Part shown: positions 33,417 to 46,751 of the stretch, piece after piece
Layout: each line of letters opens with the position of its first letter
Numbering within the stretch: the stretch's first letter is position 1
Translations under genes and position numbers: made by a program
The notes under the pieces: model-generated
The model's input: the letters and a program-made list of their open reading frames with translations, nothing else
The model's database searches: none
Told to the model about the DNA's origin: nothing
Source: Ciborinia camelliae
Lineage: Eukaryota > Ascomycota > Leotiomycetes > Helotiales > Sclerotiniaceae
Reading direction: 5' to 3'
Assembly: GCA_025890175.1 (NCBI GenBank)
Contig: JANPYM010000004.1
Location: 1,681,134-1,745,133 of the forward strand
DNA length: 64,000 nt

Positions 33417-35982
33417 ATGTTTCTTCCCTTACGCTCTCTAAGATTTTCTACTTTCTCTAATTCCCATCATCGTATTCTTGTAATTCGAAAGTTTGCGACA
33501 AATAAACCCATAAAGATGGATCAGGCTCAATTGAAAGATCAGCTGAAGGTTCACAACTCTTTGAAGCCTGGGGGGCCTGTACCATTTGTTCCTATTGAGA
33601 AAGGGAAGGTCTCTTGGTATGTCTGCGGACCAACAGTATACGATCATTCCCATTTGGGACATGCTAGGAACTATGTTTCTACTGATATCATACGAAGAAT
33701 TATGAAAGATTATTTTGGATTTGAGTTGAAGTTTGTTATGAATATTACAGATGTCGATGACAAGGTGGGATGCGCAGAATTTGGAATGGAGGGGTTATTA
33801 GTTGGCTGATGATCTTTGACAGATTATCCTCAAAGCTAGAAGACAAAAGCTTTTGGAGCTGGAGAAATCGAAAACATATACCGAACCTGAACTGGCAAAA
33901 TTAGCAGCAGAAGCTTTCCAGTCATACGCAACTGCAAACCTACCGGAATTGCTGAAAGATGGAACTCAGCTTACGCCCAGCAATTATGCGGAAAGAAGAG
34001 ATACTGCTTATGGAAAGGTATTGGCGGGCGGAACGTTAACAGGTGAAGGAAAACCAGGAGATGCGGAAGCCAAGATGAAGATGCACATTAGCAATCTTTC
34101 CTCTGCGGCGCAAGCAATACAACAAGAGAAGATTTTCGGCGGAGCAGATGAGATACTTCTTCCGTACCTTGATTCTTTGTATAAGGACTCGATCGATGCG
34201 AAAGACCATACTATTTTCACGAATGTCACACAATACTGGGAGGACCAATTTATGGGAGACATGGATGCATTGAATGTTATGCGACCAGATGTCATTACAC
34301 GAGTTACCACCTATGTACCACAGATTGCTATCTTTGTGGAGAAGATTATTCAGAAGGGGTTTGCATATGAATCAGATGGATCCGTTTACTTCGATATTGC
34401 AGCATTCGAGAAAGCTGGGAATCCTTACGCCCGACTGCGACCAGAAAGTAGAAATGATAAAGCCTTACAAGAGGAAGGAGAAGGGTCATTGTCAAAGAAT
34501 TTGGGTGGTAAGCGAGGGGCAGGAGACTTTGCTCTCTGGAAAAAGTCAAAAGCAGGAGAACCAAGCTGGCCAAGTCCCTGGGGTGAAGGTAGACCTGGAT
34601 GGCATATTGAGTGCTCTGTTATGGCTTCGGATGTTTTGGGATCAAAGATGGATATTCATTCTGGTGGTATTGATCTCGCGTTCCCTCATCATGACAACGA
34701 ATTGGCCCAAAGTGAGGCATATTTCTGCGAACATGAGCATGGCCCGCATGAGTGGGTAAACTATTTCTTGCATATGGGACATCTTTCTATTGCAGGATCA
34801 AAGATGTCAAAGTCTTTGAAGAATTTCCAAACTATTCGGGATGCATTGGCAACCGATTATACTCCAAGGTCGATGAGAATAGTGTTCTTGATGGGAAGAT
34901 GGAATGATGGTGTCGAAATTTCGCCAGATATGAGGTTAATGGCTGACGCATGGGAAGCTACAGTTAATAACTTCTTTGTTAATGTCAAGTCACTCATCAT
35001 TGAGGCTGGAAATTCAACATCTGTTGCAGACTTGAAATCTCTTTCAATTCATCCAGAGCTTCAAACAGCATTAGACAAGGCACAAGCAGATCTTCAAACC
35101 GCCCTCACAGAATCCTTCGACACACCGCGAGCAATGCTTATCTTGCAAGAGTTGATCAAGGAATCAAATGTCCACATAGGATCCCACAAATCTGATCTTG
35201 ATATTCAAGGACTTGAAAAGCTTGCTCGATGGATAACCAAGATTCTTGGAATATTCGGTCTTGATGCAAATGCAACAGCACCATACGATGGGCTCGGTTG
35301 GGCTAGTACCTCCGTGGACAGCAATCATACCCCCGAGCAGATCGTGGCACCATATTCCGAAGTATTCAAGCAAGTCAAGCAAGAGATTGAAAGTCTATCT
35401 TTACATTCCGAGACTCTCGATAAATTACTTGCGACAGACATTGAAAGCGAATTTGCTTTACTAGTATCTTCTGGAACTAAAGATCAGGAATCTCTTGCTT
35501 TACCATATATCCGCGCGGTTGCGAAGACTAGAGACGAATTGCGAAGATTAGCACCAACTTCTGAACACAAGAAACACATCCTATCTTTATCTGATCGAAT
35601 TCGTGATACTGATCTCACAAATCTTGGTGTTTATCTGGATGATAGGCCAGATGACCAAGGCTCACTCATCAAATTCATTCCAAAAGAAGAACTTCTAGCA
35701 CAAAAGGAAGAGAAAGCAGCCAAGGAGAGAGAAAGGGCAGCACAAAAAGAAGCTGCTAAACTTGCCAGAGAGAAGTTGGAGCAAGAGAGGCTTGAGAAGG
35801 CCAAACTCAGTCCATTGGATATGTTTAAGGATGATAGATTTAGTGCATGGGATGCTGATGGGATACCAACGAAGACGAAAGATGGAGAAGATGTACCGAA
35901 GAGTGCATTGAAGAAGCTGAAGAAGGACTGGGAGAAGCAGAAGAAAGCTCACGAGGAATGGAAAGCCAAGGCACAATCGTGA
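33417..35982 (+). CDS. CRS1: Cysteinyl-tRNA synthetase, probably dual-targeted
   Basis: Class I aminoacyl-tRNA synthetase that charges tRNA-Cys. Exons 33417-33764 and 33823-35982 (58-nt intron, donor GTGGGA, acceptor GACAG, phase 0) give 835 residues from the first ATG. Signatures: VCGPTVYDHSHLGH with the HIGH-type HLGH at 79-82 and zinc ligand Cys70; GGIDLAFPHHDNE and GWHIECSVMA with further zinc ligands; KMSKS at 443-447. The C-terminus has the Lys/Glu coiled-coil extension of eukaryotic enzymes, ending with DMFKDDRFSAWD and KSALKKLKKDW. Residues 1-33 are rich in Arg, Ser and Phe with no acid, a mitochondrial presequence. Met34 (33516) begins the cytosolic-type protein. The first ATG has T at -3 and the second has A at -3 and G at +4, so leaky scanning is likely. 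Divergent from TRM61. Confidence 0.96.
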
Positions 35983-36883
35983 GAATTCATAAGTGAATAA
36001 GAAAAATGGGAGGCTCAAAGTGAAGAGGGAAAGACGTGATCTAGCTTGAGATGATCAGTGAGGATGCTGGGCATCAGAGATATTATATATGAGATTTCAG
36101 CACTTTTTAATTGATTATAGAGCAATAGATAGATAATTGATCTGACTTTTGCCTTCCCTCTTTCTTTTCCTCGACCAAATATATCTACGTAGGAATATCA
36201 ATTTCTGCAATTTTTCTCTTAATTAAATGACGCTCCGCTAGGCCACTGCCGTGGAGGCTTCTTCGCTTCGCTCTAGTAGATGAAGGGGGGGAAGTAAGTG
36301 TACCTAGATACAGACTGGAACTAAAATAACATCAATTTGATTGATTGATTGATTGATTTGTTGAAGGATATTAGCATGAAATTATCACGATACAAAGTTA
36401 CGTTACTTTATAGATATTCAATAAGATGCCAGTATCGAAAGTCACCTACCTTCCTAAAGAGAATTCAAAATATCAGTTGATGCGGAAATTTCCCATTCAA
36501 TTTCGGTCACCCATATAAACCATAACTACAATTACATTTGACCCCACAACTCTCCATCACACCGTGACCCGTTGGTCCATTTGTCCACCTTTCTTTCCAA
36601 TGTCCACCTCTACCCCAAACATTTTACCTCCAAATTGACCCGCCATCCCACGATCTTTAATTTCCGTCCTGACCGTCCACCTTTTTTTCATGAAATGATA
36701 ATGGTAGGATATGATATGATATCTCGACCCTCACAGGATACGATACGATAGGATAGGATACGATACGATACGATACGATACGATACGATACGATACCGTC
36801 AGATGATACACAGATTCATCTGTCATCAATCATCCATCCATCCATCAGTCATCCTGTGAGATAATCCAGATAACCCCAATCTC
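35983..36883. other. Intergenic and 5' region of the C2H2 regulator
   Basis: Holds a (GATT)n run at about 36338-36358, several pyrimidine-rich stretches, and the GATAC array listed separately. No open frame of note. Confidence 0.5.
36736..36797. repeat. (GATAC)n pentamer microsatellite
   Basis: About 12 units of GATAC with two GATAG variants, ending about 90 bases before the ATG of the C2H2 regulator, so it lies in the promoter or 5' untranslated region. Confidence 0.9.
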
Positions 36884-39758
36884 ATGAGCATGGATCCCAA
36901 TCCTGTTGCTTCATATGATCCCGAAATTGTTCCAAATTTGAGTTTCATTGGTAATACTGTTACCAGTACCGGTACTGGTACTCCAAAAAGCACGACTACT
37001 GGTACATCTTCTACAGGTTCTGTGAGGGGAAGTCCAATTCAGCCCCCACCTGCACCGGCTAAACCAATAACAACATCAACAACAACAACAACAATAACAA
37101 CAACTGGAAATCGATTTCAATGTTCTCAATGTCCAAAGAATTTTACTAGGATTGAGAATTTAACTAGACATCAAGCCAATCGTGAGTACTCTTCTGAGGT
37201 ATCTAGGTATCTAGATCTATTTTTGTTTCCCTCACCTTTCTTTCTGCTATTTACTCGAGTACTTTTAAATACATACTTAGGTACTATCAAGTTTTAGCAA
37301 CTGCCGAGAGTTCGAGTTTTGATGTTTCAGAATCACGTGCTAATTACTTTTTACCAAAACAGATGATGAAGTTGGTAAATTTGTCTGTCCGATTTGTAGG
37401 AAAAGGTTTACGAGAAGCGATCTATTAAGTCGACATCGTCGAATACATAAACAAAGTCATGGTCCGGATAAACGTGGTGATTCTTCAACGTCTCACGTGA
37501 CACCACCTTCTGCCTCGCCTTCTCCATCCGAGCCTCAACCTATTTCCAATCTTGTTCATCATGATGAGAAATCTATATCGATCAATCATGGTTTTGCAAC
37601 TGCATTGCCGCCTAGTATGCAATATAGTGGCGGCCCCAACGATATTCTGCCACCAATCCAAGAGGCTTTGTATTCTGAATCACGCCCTCCTCCCACTTCA
37701 TCCCACGGTCTCTCGAGACTTGTTGAGGCTGCATTAGCACCTTCTCTTCTTGATAATGGACTTGATATTCCCCAGAATTTCAATCCTAATATATGGGATG
37801 GGTTTATGCTTTACAATGATACTCCAAATATCTATATGGGATCATATGATGCCGATATATCTTGGACATTGGACTGCTTCAGCCAAGATTCTTGGAGTAA
37901 TATGGATTTGGACTATGGTTTTAGTGCCCCGGATTTTGCAAAGTCTGGTACTCTTGCCCAATCAAATGATGTGGATGCCGAATGGGATGAGGAAGATTGG
38001 CCAGACAAAGTCAGTAGATTAGAAAGTCCACCGCAATGGGGCCCTAAGGCTATTCCTCGCTTTGGTCCCGAATCATGGCATCCGGTTTCTCAAGAAGCTA
38101 GGGTGAGCCGTTTTACAGTAGGGCCAAGGCAACAAGTCAACGATATATTAAGATCGACCTTACTAGGCATGTTGCAGATTGACCTTCCGGCTCAATCTGG
38201 TGATACGGTATTTGTGGAAATCAACAGCTCTACATTTCCACCCTCGGAAGTGCTGGACTATTTTCTTCGACTTTATTTTCAACATGTACATCCGCGATTT
38301 CCCGTCACTCACATCCCAACATTTGATATTTTTGCCAGCTCCCCTCTTCTTGTGTTGTCGATGATGTTTCTAGGATCATGTTATTCAACGGCAGATCGTG
38401 GTCGATTTTTACGAATATTTCATAATCGTGCAAGGGTGGCGAGCATGAGATTGCATGAGATTGAAGAGAAACATGTCAGTCTGACTTCCTGAATTGATGA
38501 TATCCGCTAACATCTTTATAGCTACGCATTCTCGACAACATTTTTACTTTATTCAACCTTCTACTTGCGGGGGCTTGGGTCGGTAGTAAGAAAATGTTCG
38601 AATTTGCGGAGGGCGTAAGAGGTATTTTGATAACAGCTGGCCGGCGAGCTCGTTTACTAGATTGTAGACCCATATCTCGAGTGCATCTTGATCCAAGTTC
38701 ACTACCCAGGAATACTCCTCAAGAAATCGAATGGTTTTCATGGATAGAGACGGAGAGGAGAAAGAGGCTTGGACTATCGATTTATGTATGTTTTCCCGAT
38801 TCTTAAACGTTCCTCATTTCTAACATCGCGACAGATCCTCGACTGTCAATATGCTACCTTATTCAACATTCAGCCGTGTATCAGTAGAGCCGAAACAACA
38901 AATTGCGTCTTTCCATGCCCAGAACAACATTGGGAAGCGCCAACACCACAAGCTTGGAAGATGCTCCTTGGTCCAGCTGATACACCACCCGCAACATATT
39001 ATCTCCATGCCTTGAATGGTGTTCTTCTTCACAAATGGACTAAACCTCCTCCACCTGTCATCCCAACCACCATCTTTGGCAAAACTCTCGTTCTTTATGC
39101 AATACATAGCCTTATATTTGACTGGCGTACATCAGTATCTATGTTGAACCCCACAGGACTCATGGGCACAATTGGGAACCAAGCACTCGATATAGGCGCC
39201 GGACTCTTAAGCAGGAGAAAATGGTTAATCGACGCATTAGATTCTTGGACCGAATGTTACGTGGCTGGCTCCAGCGAAAACCCCGTGGCTGGCAGATTGC
39301 TCTGCGCCCTGGGTTACGTCAGCTTGGACGTTAGTCTTAGCGATGTTCATCTGATGGCCGGTCGATCTTCAAGTCGCGAAGATTGCGATTTCGCGGCCGT
39401 CAATCTTCGATATTGGGCCAATAGCGATATCGTGGGTGGCACGATGAAAAATGTTTTTGAAATGCTTAGCTTGTCGGAAAAATGCATCCGCATCCGCGAT
39501 GCGAATGGTGGTGAGGGCATCCTAGGCACCATGGGAATCGCTGGTAGACCGGAAGAAGCGAGCTATGAAATTGCGGTCTGTCTTTTTACGGGGGGCTTGG
39601 TCTGTTGGGTTTATAAGGAGTTGAGGATAGGGTTGGGGGGCAGGGAGAGGGAGGAGATTGTTGAGGGGATCAGGAGGGCGGGGAGGGGTTTGAGAGGTTT
39701 GCGCTGTTGGAGGATGGGTGAGATGTTTGGGAGGATTCTGGCGGGTTTTGAGGAATAG
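36884..39758 (+). CDS. C2H2 zinc-finger regulator with fungal transcription-factor domain
   Basis: Nuclear DNA-binding regulator. Exons 36884-37181, 37363-38474, 38522-38785 and 38835-39758 join in frame to 865 residues. The N-terminus is Ser/Thr/Pro-rich with a Thr run. Two C2H2 fingers follow: CSQCPKNFTRIENLTRHQANH (80-100), written here as C80, C83, H96 and H100, and a second with C108, C111, H124 and H128 (FVCPICRKRFTRSDLLSRH). The 181-nt intron splits the last His codon of finger 1, so splicing is needed to complete it. The middle region matches the fungal-specific transcription-factor domain: YFQHVHPRFPVTHIPTF, then LGSCYS, then TERRKRLGLSIY across the exon 3/4 junction. Introns 2 and 3 are 47 and 49 nt with GTCAGT and GTATGT donors. 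Target genes cannot be inferred; no obvious cluster surrounds it. Confidence 0.9.
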
Positions 39759-42700
39759 GAATAGGAATCGCGTGGTGGTGTGTGGGGAGGGGTGTTGGGG
39801 GGTGTTGGGGGAGCGGGTGTTGTCTCCCTGGGATGGGAATTTTTGATTGCCCATATAGATCTTTGGCTCTTTATTACTTATCTACCTACCTACCTACCTA
39901 ATATCCAGACTGGGTATCTATCCATCTATCTATCTATCCATCGTTCTTCTTCAACGAACATTGCGCTCAGCGCATAGATATACCTATCTATTTATTCATT
40001 TATTTATCATAGTAAATTGCGTTAACTAAGGAGTATACATGGTTACAGTCTTACTGTTTTATATTTTACTCTTTTGCGTTTCATGCGGTATATATAACCT
40101 ACCACATAATTCTTTCCTACATGTTTGTTATCTGATTATATAATTGGAAATTATATAATCTGATTTTTTAATATTGTTATTGTTATTGTTATTATTGTTG
40201 CGAATCTTTAGAGATCTGTTATATGTATATCTATTTCTATCTCGCTGTCGCTATATCTATCTCTGTCGCTTTCTTATCATCATTATGAAATCATCATCAC
40301 ATCACATCAAATCAAATATCAATTTAGATATCCATCTACCTCTCTCTTACACAATCTCTTTCAGAAAATCTTCCACATACATGATACATGAGTGACGATC
40401 CAGGATTATTAAGAGAATGAACTAAGAGTATGCACCTCTTGCATCGACCATGATTTTAGATGTTGGTGTTGGTGGTGTCGTTGTTGTAGTTCCTGCGATG
40501 TCTTTTATAAACTCGTATACACTGTGGGTGGATGTGGATATGGGCGGGTGTGGATATGGATTCACTCAAGGTGAGCTTAGGTTATGTGTTCAGATCTTGA
40601 AACTGACGAGACTTGACTTGCAGGTCATAAGGTTATGAATCATCATTTGCGTATTTGCGTATTTGGTGGGGATGGTGAATTTTTCTATCTAGGGACCTAG
40701 GTAGATAGTAGATATCAATTTCATCGAAAAGTGAAGGAGAAACTTGAATTTCTTTTCGGGGAGGTTCAAGATATTCACTTGAGATTCCTTTTCTTTTCTT
40801 CCCATTTTGTGAATCTCAATCTCATTCTCAATCTCAATCTTGTCGCATAAAAATCTGGAACTCTCAACGCTTTTAGATCATGCAAGTTTTACAACCGGGA
40901 GACCAAATGGATGTTATGGACATCCAGAAGTTGCTTGGGATCTGGATATTTGTCTAGTATTGGTATGTCTTGAAGCTAGTAGGTCGGTACTTCATAAATC
41001 GTTAAATCGTGCGAATTTATGGACCATGTATGTAGTAAGTAGTAAGAACGACGGTGAAAAATCTTGGGTTGGAGGATTGATGTGGGATTTGTTGTTGTTG
41101 TTGTTGTTGTTAGTTTTTAATTCATTTTGTTGTTATCTGAGTTTGGAGGTTATGGAACTTGAACGGATTTGGGGTTGGGGTTATTATTGTTGCTGTTATG
41201 GAATCGTGTATAAGATTCGTTTGACGTTCGGATTATAATATTCTTTTGGTGTATATTTTATTACCGTGTCTGGTATGTTTATACCTCGCAATTTACGTCA
41301 TGAGGGAATCATGAGGATGTGACTTTTGCGTCTGATACACCCTTTTTATATTCGGGGGGCATTGTTTGCGAGATATGCTGATAGTATCATAGTATGTATG
41401 ATAGGAGAGTATCGAAGGTTGTTAAATATGTGTAGTAGAATGGATTCAATGGATCTTTACCCGGAAAAGCAAGAAAACAGAATCTCCTTAAGCGAAGTGT
41501 AGAGGCTTGAAGAAAAGAGGGGCAAAGAGGCCCACCTAAGTGACAGTTCTTAATGCGAATCATCCACTATTTGTAAGGAAAATACAGACTGATTCACCGT
41601 AGGCTATAAAAGTTAAAACTAGTCGAGGGGTTGCGATTCTTTTCACCCCCCAAACATTTTTAATTTCCCAACCACTCATAATGAAGATAATACTCAACCT
41701 ATTGGAGGAAGGAATCGTTTAGGCCGACTTCAGATCTTTTATTATCTTTAGAGAATGATGAAAATTGCAAAATTTATGATCAAAATTTATGAATCGTTGA
41801 TGCGATAAGGGGGTGAAAGCAGTGAGCCCCTGATTAGCTCAATTGATATCTATCTCATTCTCGGCTAATCGAGTGAATCAAACAATTAAAGAAACTGTCT
41901 CTTTGTCTGTAGCTGACCGATAATGAGCGAATGGAATGACTATCAGCATTACAAGTGCAGGAAGTTTTCTTTTAGATCACCGTGTATCTTGGATTTGGTT
42001 TCTAGAATTTCTTTTCCTTCCATTGATTAGTTCTAGATAACTGGGTCTCTAGTTCTTTTTTTCTTCGTGGCAATTGAGTATACGGATATCCCATCTTTCT
42101 TCATCGGGCTAAGTTCACAAGCCTCCTTTCCTCTTTTTCGCTTTATTATTCTAGTCTATTGATTCCTATCAGACTATGATTTTCTATTTGATCGTGACAC
42201 CTTTATAATCCGGCTTCTAGACTAGTAAATTTCATAGCCGAAAAACATAGCGAATAAGATCTCGATTTGGAGCAGCCCGTCTGCGAAACTTCGTCTTCCT
42301 CCCCTTGTGAGGCATGTAGTGAGAACTTGAATGAAGAGAAGATGGAGAACAATAGATTCATTCATTCTGCATGGTATAAGTATACTCTATCTCGATATTG
42401 TATCGTGATAGGTTCAATTGCCAAACAGCCTTCTTTCATAAAGAGACTTCTTGAGAATAAGTGACTAAACACCCTAAAAAGATCTTTGATAAGGGTAGTA
42501 TCTCCTGAATATCAAGTCGAGCAATTGATAACATGATCAGATCTATAGAATTGTTTCTTTATTCTTTAGTTTACAACACTGAATTGCTTGATATCTGTAA
42601 ACCCTGAATCCATTCGAATGATTTATTCAAGGATATCTTCGAATTTTTGATTCTATAGACTCTCTTCTTTCTTCTTTAGTTTCGAAATCGAGTTACTAAA

Positions 42701-42863
42701 ACATTCATAAATCATGAATTTCTTCGAGTGTGGAATCCACTTACCGCTCTTCAAACATACTCATTTCAATGAAAGCTCCGAGTCCATCTAGTTTGAGGAT
42801 AATTCGTAGGATCCCATTATCATAGCTATTTAGCTCTATCTGAATTCCTGGCAACTAGTCGTC
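39759..42863. other. Intergenic, no supported gene
   Basis: Includes G-rich sequence just after the regulator's stop, (CTAC)n and (TATC)n runs at about 39882-39935, a (GTT)n stretch at 41088-41111, and small frames (40450-40638, 40840-41238) without motifs. I see nothing else in it. Confidence 0.45.
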
Positions 42864-44267
42864 ATGGCTCCATTCAAATTTAAACTAATTTTCGGTCGGG
42901 ACAATCCTCCTTCCAATGACACTGTCTCTCTGCAATATTTGCCGCCAGCAGTGCTTGCACCAATTCCAACCCTGTCTCCTCCACCAGGTGTTACATCCAA
43001 CTTTGTCAAAGCCGAAAGTATAGGCAATATCCTTCTAGTTTTCTCCATTTTTGGGATCATTGTCATGGCAATATGTGTTTCAATTAGATCATGGGTGATG
43101 TTTAAGCTTCGACGTCCTGCGAAATGGGCTTGGAGCGATACATTGTTTACATCCGCCGTACTCGCTGGACTAGCCATGTATATTGACTTGATATTGATAG
43201 TAAGCAGAAATTCCCAGCTTCTTAGCTCTATTTTAGCGCCTCAATACTTCCTCCTATCATATGTTCCTCATTTTGTTTAAGAAATCTCCCTTGAAATTAA
43301 TCATTGACTGATCGGTGCTTTAGTTGTGCGTTACGGTTGATGGGCAGACCGATATTCATCAATGGAACGTTCCATTATCCAAAATACTACTCGTAAAGAG
43401 CTACTTCAAAACAAGCGCCATCGTAAGTCTGTTCACTCCTATCTCTTTGGGCCTAATCAAAGCCACCAGATTTTTGACCTATATCGAGATCTTTTCCATA
43501 ATGAACTGAATCGAGATATCATGCTATATTGGTATTGGAATAACTACAGCTTTTTATTTCGGAGTTATGAGTGCATCAATATGTTGGTCTTTTACTCATA
43601 TAGGCGACACATTCGCCGATCATTTATTAATCGCGTATAACAATATCAAATCGCTAGAACTCAGTATCCCCACAGCGGCTGTTGGATTGGGGATTAACAT
43701 ATATCTCTTCCTTGTACCTTGCATAGCGGTCAGTAGGCTAAAGATGGAGCGCCGGAAAAAAATCGCTGTAGTCCTCATTTTAGCCACTGGATTCCTGTAA
43801 GTCTCGGCTTTTTCCTTATCCAAGCCAACATGTTGGTCTCAATCTCTTGCCAAGAAGCCTTGAATATCAGTGTTATCTATCGCGTTGTTTTGAATAGAAA
43901 TGGCGACCATATGTGGAACGTCGAACCAGTATGGGCGCTCACCACCGCAAAGCTTTGGATAGGTATTATCATCGCATGAACACCACACTTCGCACAGTTC
44001 TTCCGTGCATGTCAAGAAGTGTTTGTGAAATTAGGATCGGTGGTAAGATATTGGCTTTGCTGCTGTTGTATGTCTTGGAAAGAGATGGATACGAAAAGAA
44101 CTCCCAAGAGTTCTGTGAACAGGTCTGTGGGTAATAATGGAAAGAGTAGTGTCAAGAGTAAAGGATCTCGCTTTTCAGAGAAGGAGAAACAGGGTAAAGG
44201 TCCGAAATTGTATCCGGGTCTTGATGTTTCTACTGTAGATAGGAGTGCCGCGTGGTTGCATGACTGA
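42864..44267 (+). pseudogene. Rhodopsin-domain 7TM gene broken by two in-frame stops
   Basis: Three exons, 42864-43199, 43324-43796 and 43871-44267 (introns 124 and 74 nt, donors GTAAGC and GTAAGT, acceptors TTTAG and TCAG), read as one continuous rhodopsin-domain membrane protein of about 400 residues. Family features: HQWNVPLSK, SLGLIKATRFLTYIEIF, the SICWSF loop, the helix ending SRLKMERRKKIAV, and DHMWNVEPVWALTTAKLWI, then PHFAQFFRACQ and a Ser/Lys-rich tail. The frame is interrupted by TGA at 43507-43509 (after FSIMN, where relatives often have Trp, hence TGG to TGA) and TGA at 43977-43979 (before TPHFAQFF). No intron removes either stop: there is no suitable donor. Splice sites and frame are otherwise intact, so inactivation looks recent, or one of the stops is a sequencing error. 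Confidence 0.75.
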
Positions 44268-46751
44268 TGACACGAATTAAAGCGTCCGGGGGGATAAATA
44301 AGATGCGGAAGATAAACATGTGAAGATACTCTGGGCAGATTTCCGATGGAGATATAAGAGGAGTTATGATGGATTGTGATGATCATAAGAGAGTTATTAT
44401 GGACATTAAATTGCGGTGTTCTTTGGTTATTCAAGACTACAACAATGGCGATGATTAACTGTCTTTCTTCAAATGTAACGTTCCATTCGATTATTTCTGC
44501 TGTTTCTTAAATTTGTCATGTATCGTTGTCAGAAGATCCATGACCTCTTTTCTTATTATAGTATTAAAATCCCTTTACCGTCACGTTAAGCAGTCGGTCC
44601 AGTACGTATGTTCAACTAACTCGCCACTGAAAACAATAAAATACTCCGCCCTTTGACTTTAAGCAACACTTCAGCTGGACGCTTGATGATATCTTGACCT
44701 TCCAGAGAGAGCTTAAATAAGTACGGATGAAAATGAAAAATTACAGAAACGGATGTAAAGGATGGAGTGGATATGCCAATAATGGGTCATTTGGGTCAGT
44801 GAATGATACCATCAGTGACGTAACTTACTAAATTTGATGAATCCAAGATTGATGCAATCAGAAAGTCAATCACTTTTACTGTAAAACTTGGGGCTTTTTG
44901 GATAGTTGAGCTATAAGAGAAATTGCTCGATTTCTATCAAGGCCCTTGAATTATGTCTGGATGAGGTCACAAGTGAAAGAGTATGTGCTTAAACATGCTC
45001 ACTTGGAACCTCCATTTAAGGCGTCACGGTGCCTTCAATTGCAAAAACAGATTTATGGGATTATATTATAATCAATAGAACACTGATCACAAATCTCAGG
45101 TAGTCATCCAATTACCACTTAGCTTCCATTCATATTGTTCTATATCCATTCCTGAGGTAACGGGCACGGTTGAAATCTATGGCACACCTTTGATGATGAG
45201 ACTGAAAATATCCAGAGGATTGGTCTCGTTTAGGAGCCACAAATCTCTTGAACCAGACTGGAAGTGAGTGGTCTCTACAGAAGTGAAAATGATAGTTGAA
45301 CGTGACACTATGGGATTCAAATCAAAAGATCAAACTGGAATATTAATGATGAGGTGTCTGAGTCGGAGATTCAACGCGTATTGTTTGAATTCAGAAGTGA
45401 AATTGATATAAATATTTGTAGAGCTCAGAGCAATGGTCGAAGCATCAATGATTGCCAGACTTTTAGCATTGATGTATAGTGACATGCTTAGTCAATATAA
45501 TTTCATTATTTCTCCCTCCTTGATCCAATAAAAAAACACATCCGTAACACGACATGAAAATCCATTTCATCCGGCCTTGATTTACTTTTACATCATCGCT
45601 TTACTTGCATTCCACTGACAAGAAATTCACGTTTTGATCAGATTATTTCGTGACATCGCGACACTTTCCGGTCCCCTGCCCCTTGACCTCGCTAGTCTCG
45701 GTTAAGTCTCGGTTAATTGAAACCCCACATCACCGATAAATCAAGCCCTACCTGTTACTCATCTTCTTTATATTTAAATATGATTCAATCAAAACCTACC
45801 TCAATCAATCTAATGCTAGGCATCGTCCACAAATATTTCACAGGAGTGATCCATTCTCTTGACAATACAGTTATTTAATATATATACAAGTTGTATCTGA
45901 AAGTTTTGAAATTCCAATATTTTGAGGATATATTCTCTCATTAGTAGGTTTGGTAGGTTTAACAATAATGGAATGACATTAAATGACAGCAATAACAAAC
46001 TACAACGATGAATATAGCCAATTCTAAACCGAAGATGAATTATCATTTTCAAAGCTTGACTCATACTCATATCCACATGTTCGGTGGAAAACGGCAGGGA
46101 AAAAAGAGATTTTCCTCGGGATAATTATCAAGCAATATCTCTAAAGAAAGGAAGATAATTTGAAAATGCATGCGTAGTATTTGTATTACCTATCTTGAAG
46201 TTCTCGTCCTTAAATGGGAGTTGTTGTCTCTTATCACTCGGAATTGAAAGCTAGATCTCTTAATTCATTCTCTTTTCCATTATCTTCATTTGTATATCAT
46301 CATCAGCTTTACCTTCATTAATTCACCTAGGCCTTAAACTATCCATTGCCGTGCATGAAATCATATCCCCACCTAAACTTTAATATTCATCGGAATTTTC
46401 TTATTAGTTAATTTATTACTATATCAAAAACGAGCAAGCAGAGCCTTTTATAAGCTACTTCAAATTCAACATCTCGAATATAGAACTTCTCAAGAAAAGC
46501 CATTACCAAACCTTAAGAGATATGGAGATAGAGATATATAGTAGTATTTAATAAATACATGTCATTTGATAAACTATAGAGCGTAAATAGAAATGAAACA
46601 AAACGTGAAGAATAAAAATAAATATATAATGATAATAATGAAAATTAGATAAATTTAAAAACGATAGCGGTAATAATAGGGTTAAGAATAAACAACAAAT
46701 TACAATAACATTTCAGATAATATAAGGTTTGTAGATAGGTACCTATTTATT
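44268..46751. other. Intergenic leading into the AT-rich block
   Basis: No supported gene. Base composition becomes more AT-rich to the right, with short frames only (for example minus 45816-46076, no motif). Confidence 0.45.

Noticed and set aside
37552..38022. Plus-strand frames in other phases of the C2H2 regulator
   Set aside because: Overlapping shadows; the regulator frame has domain support and these do not.
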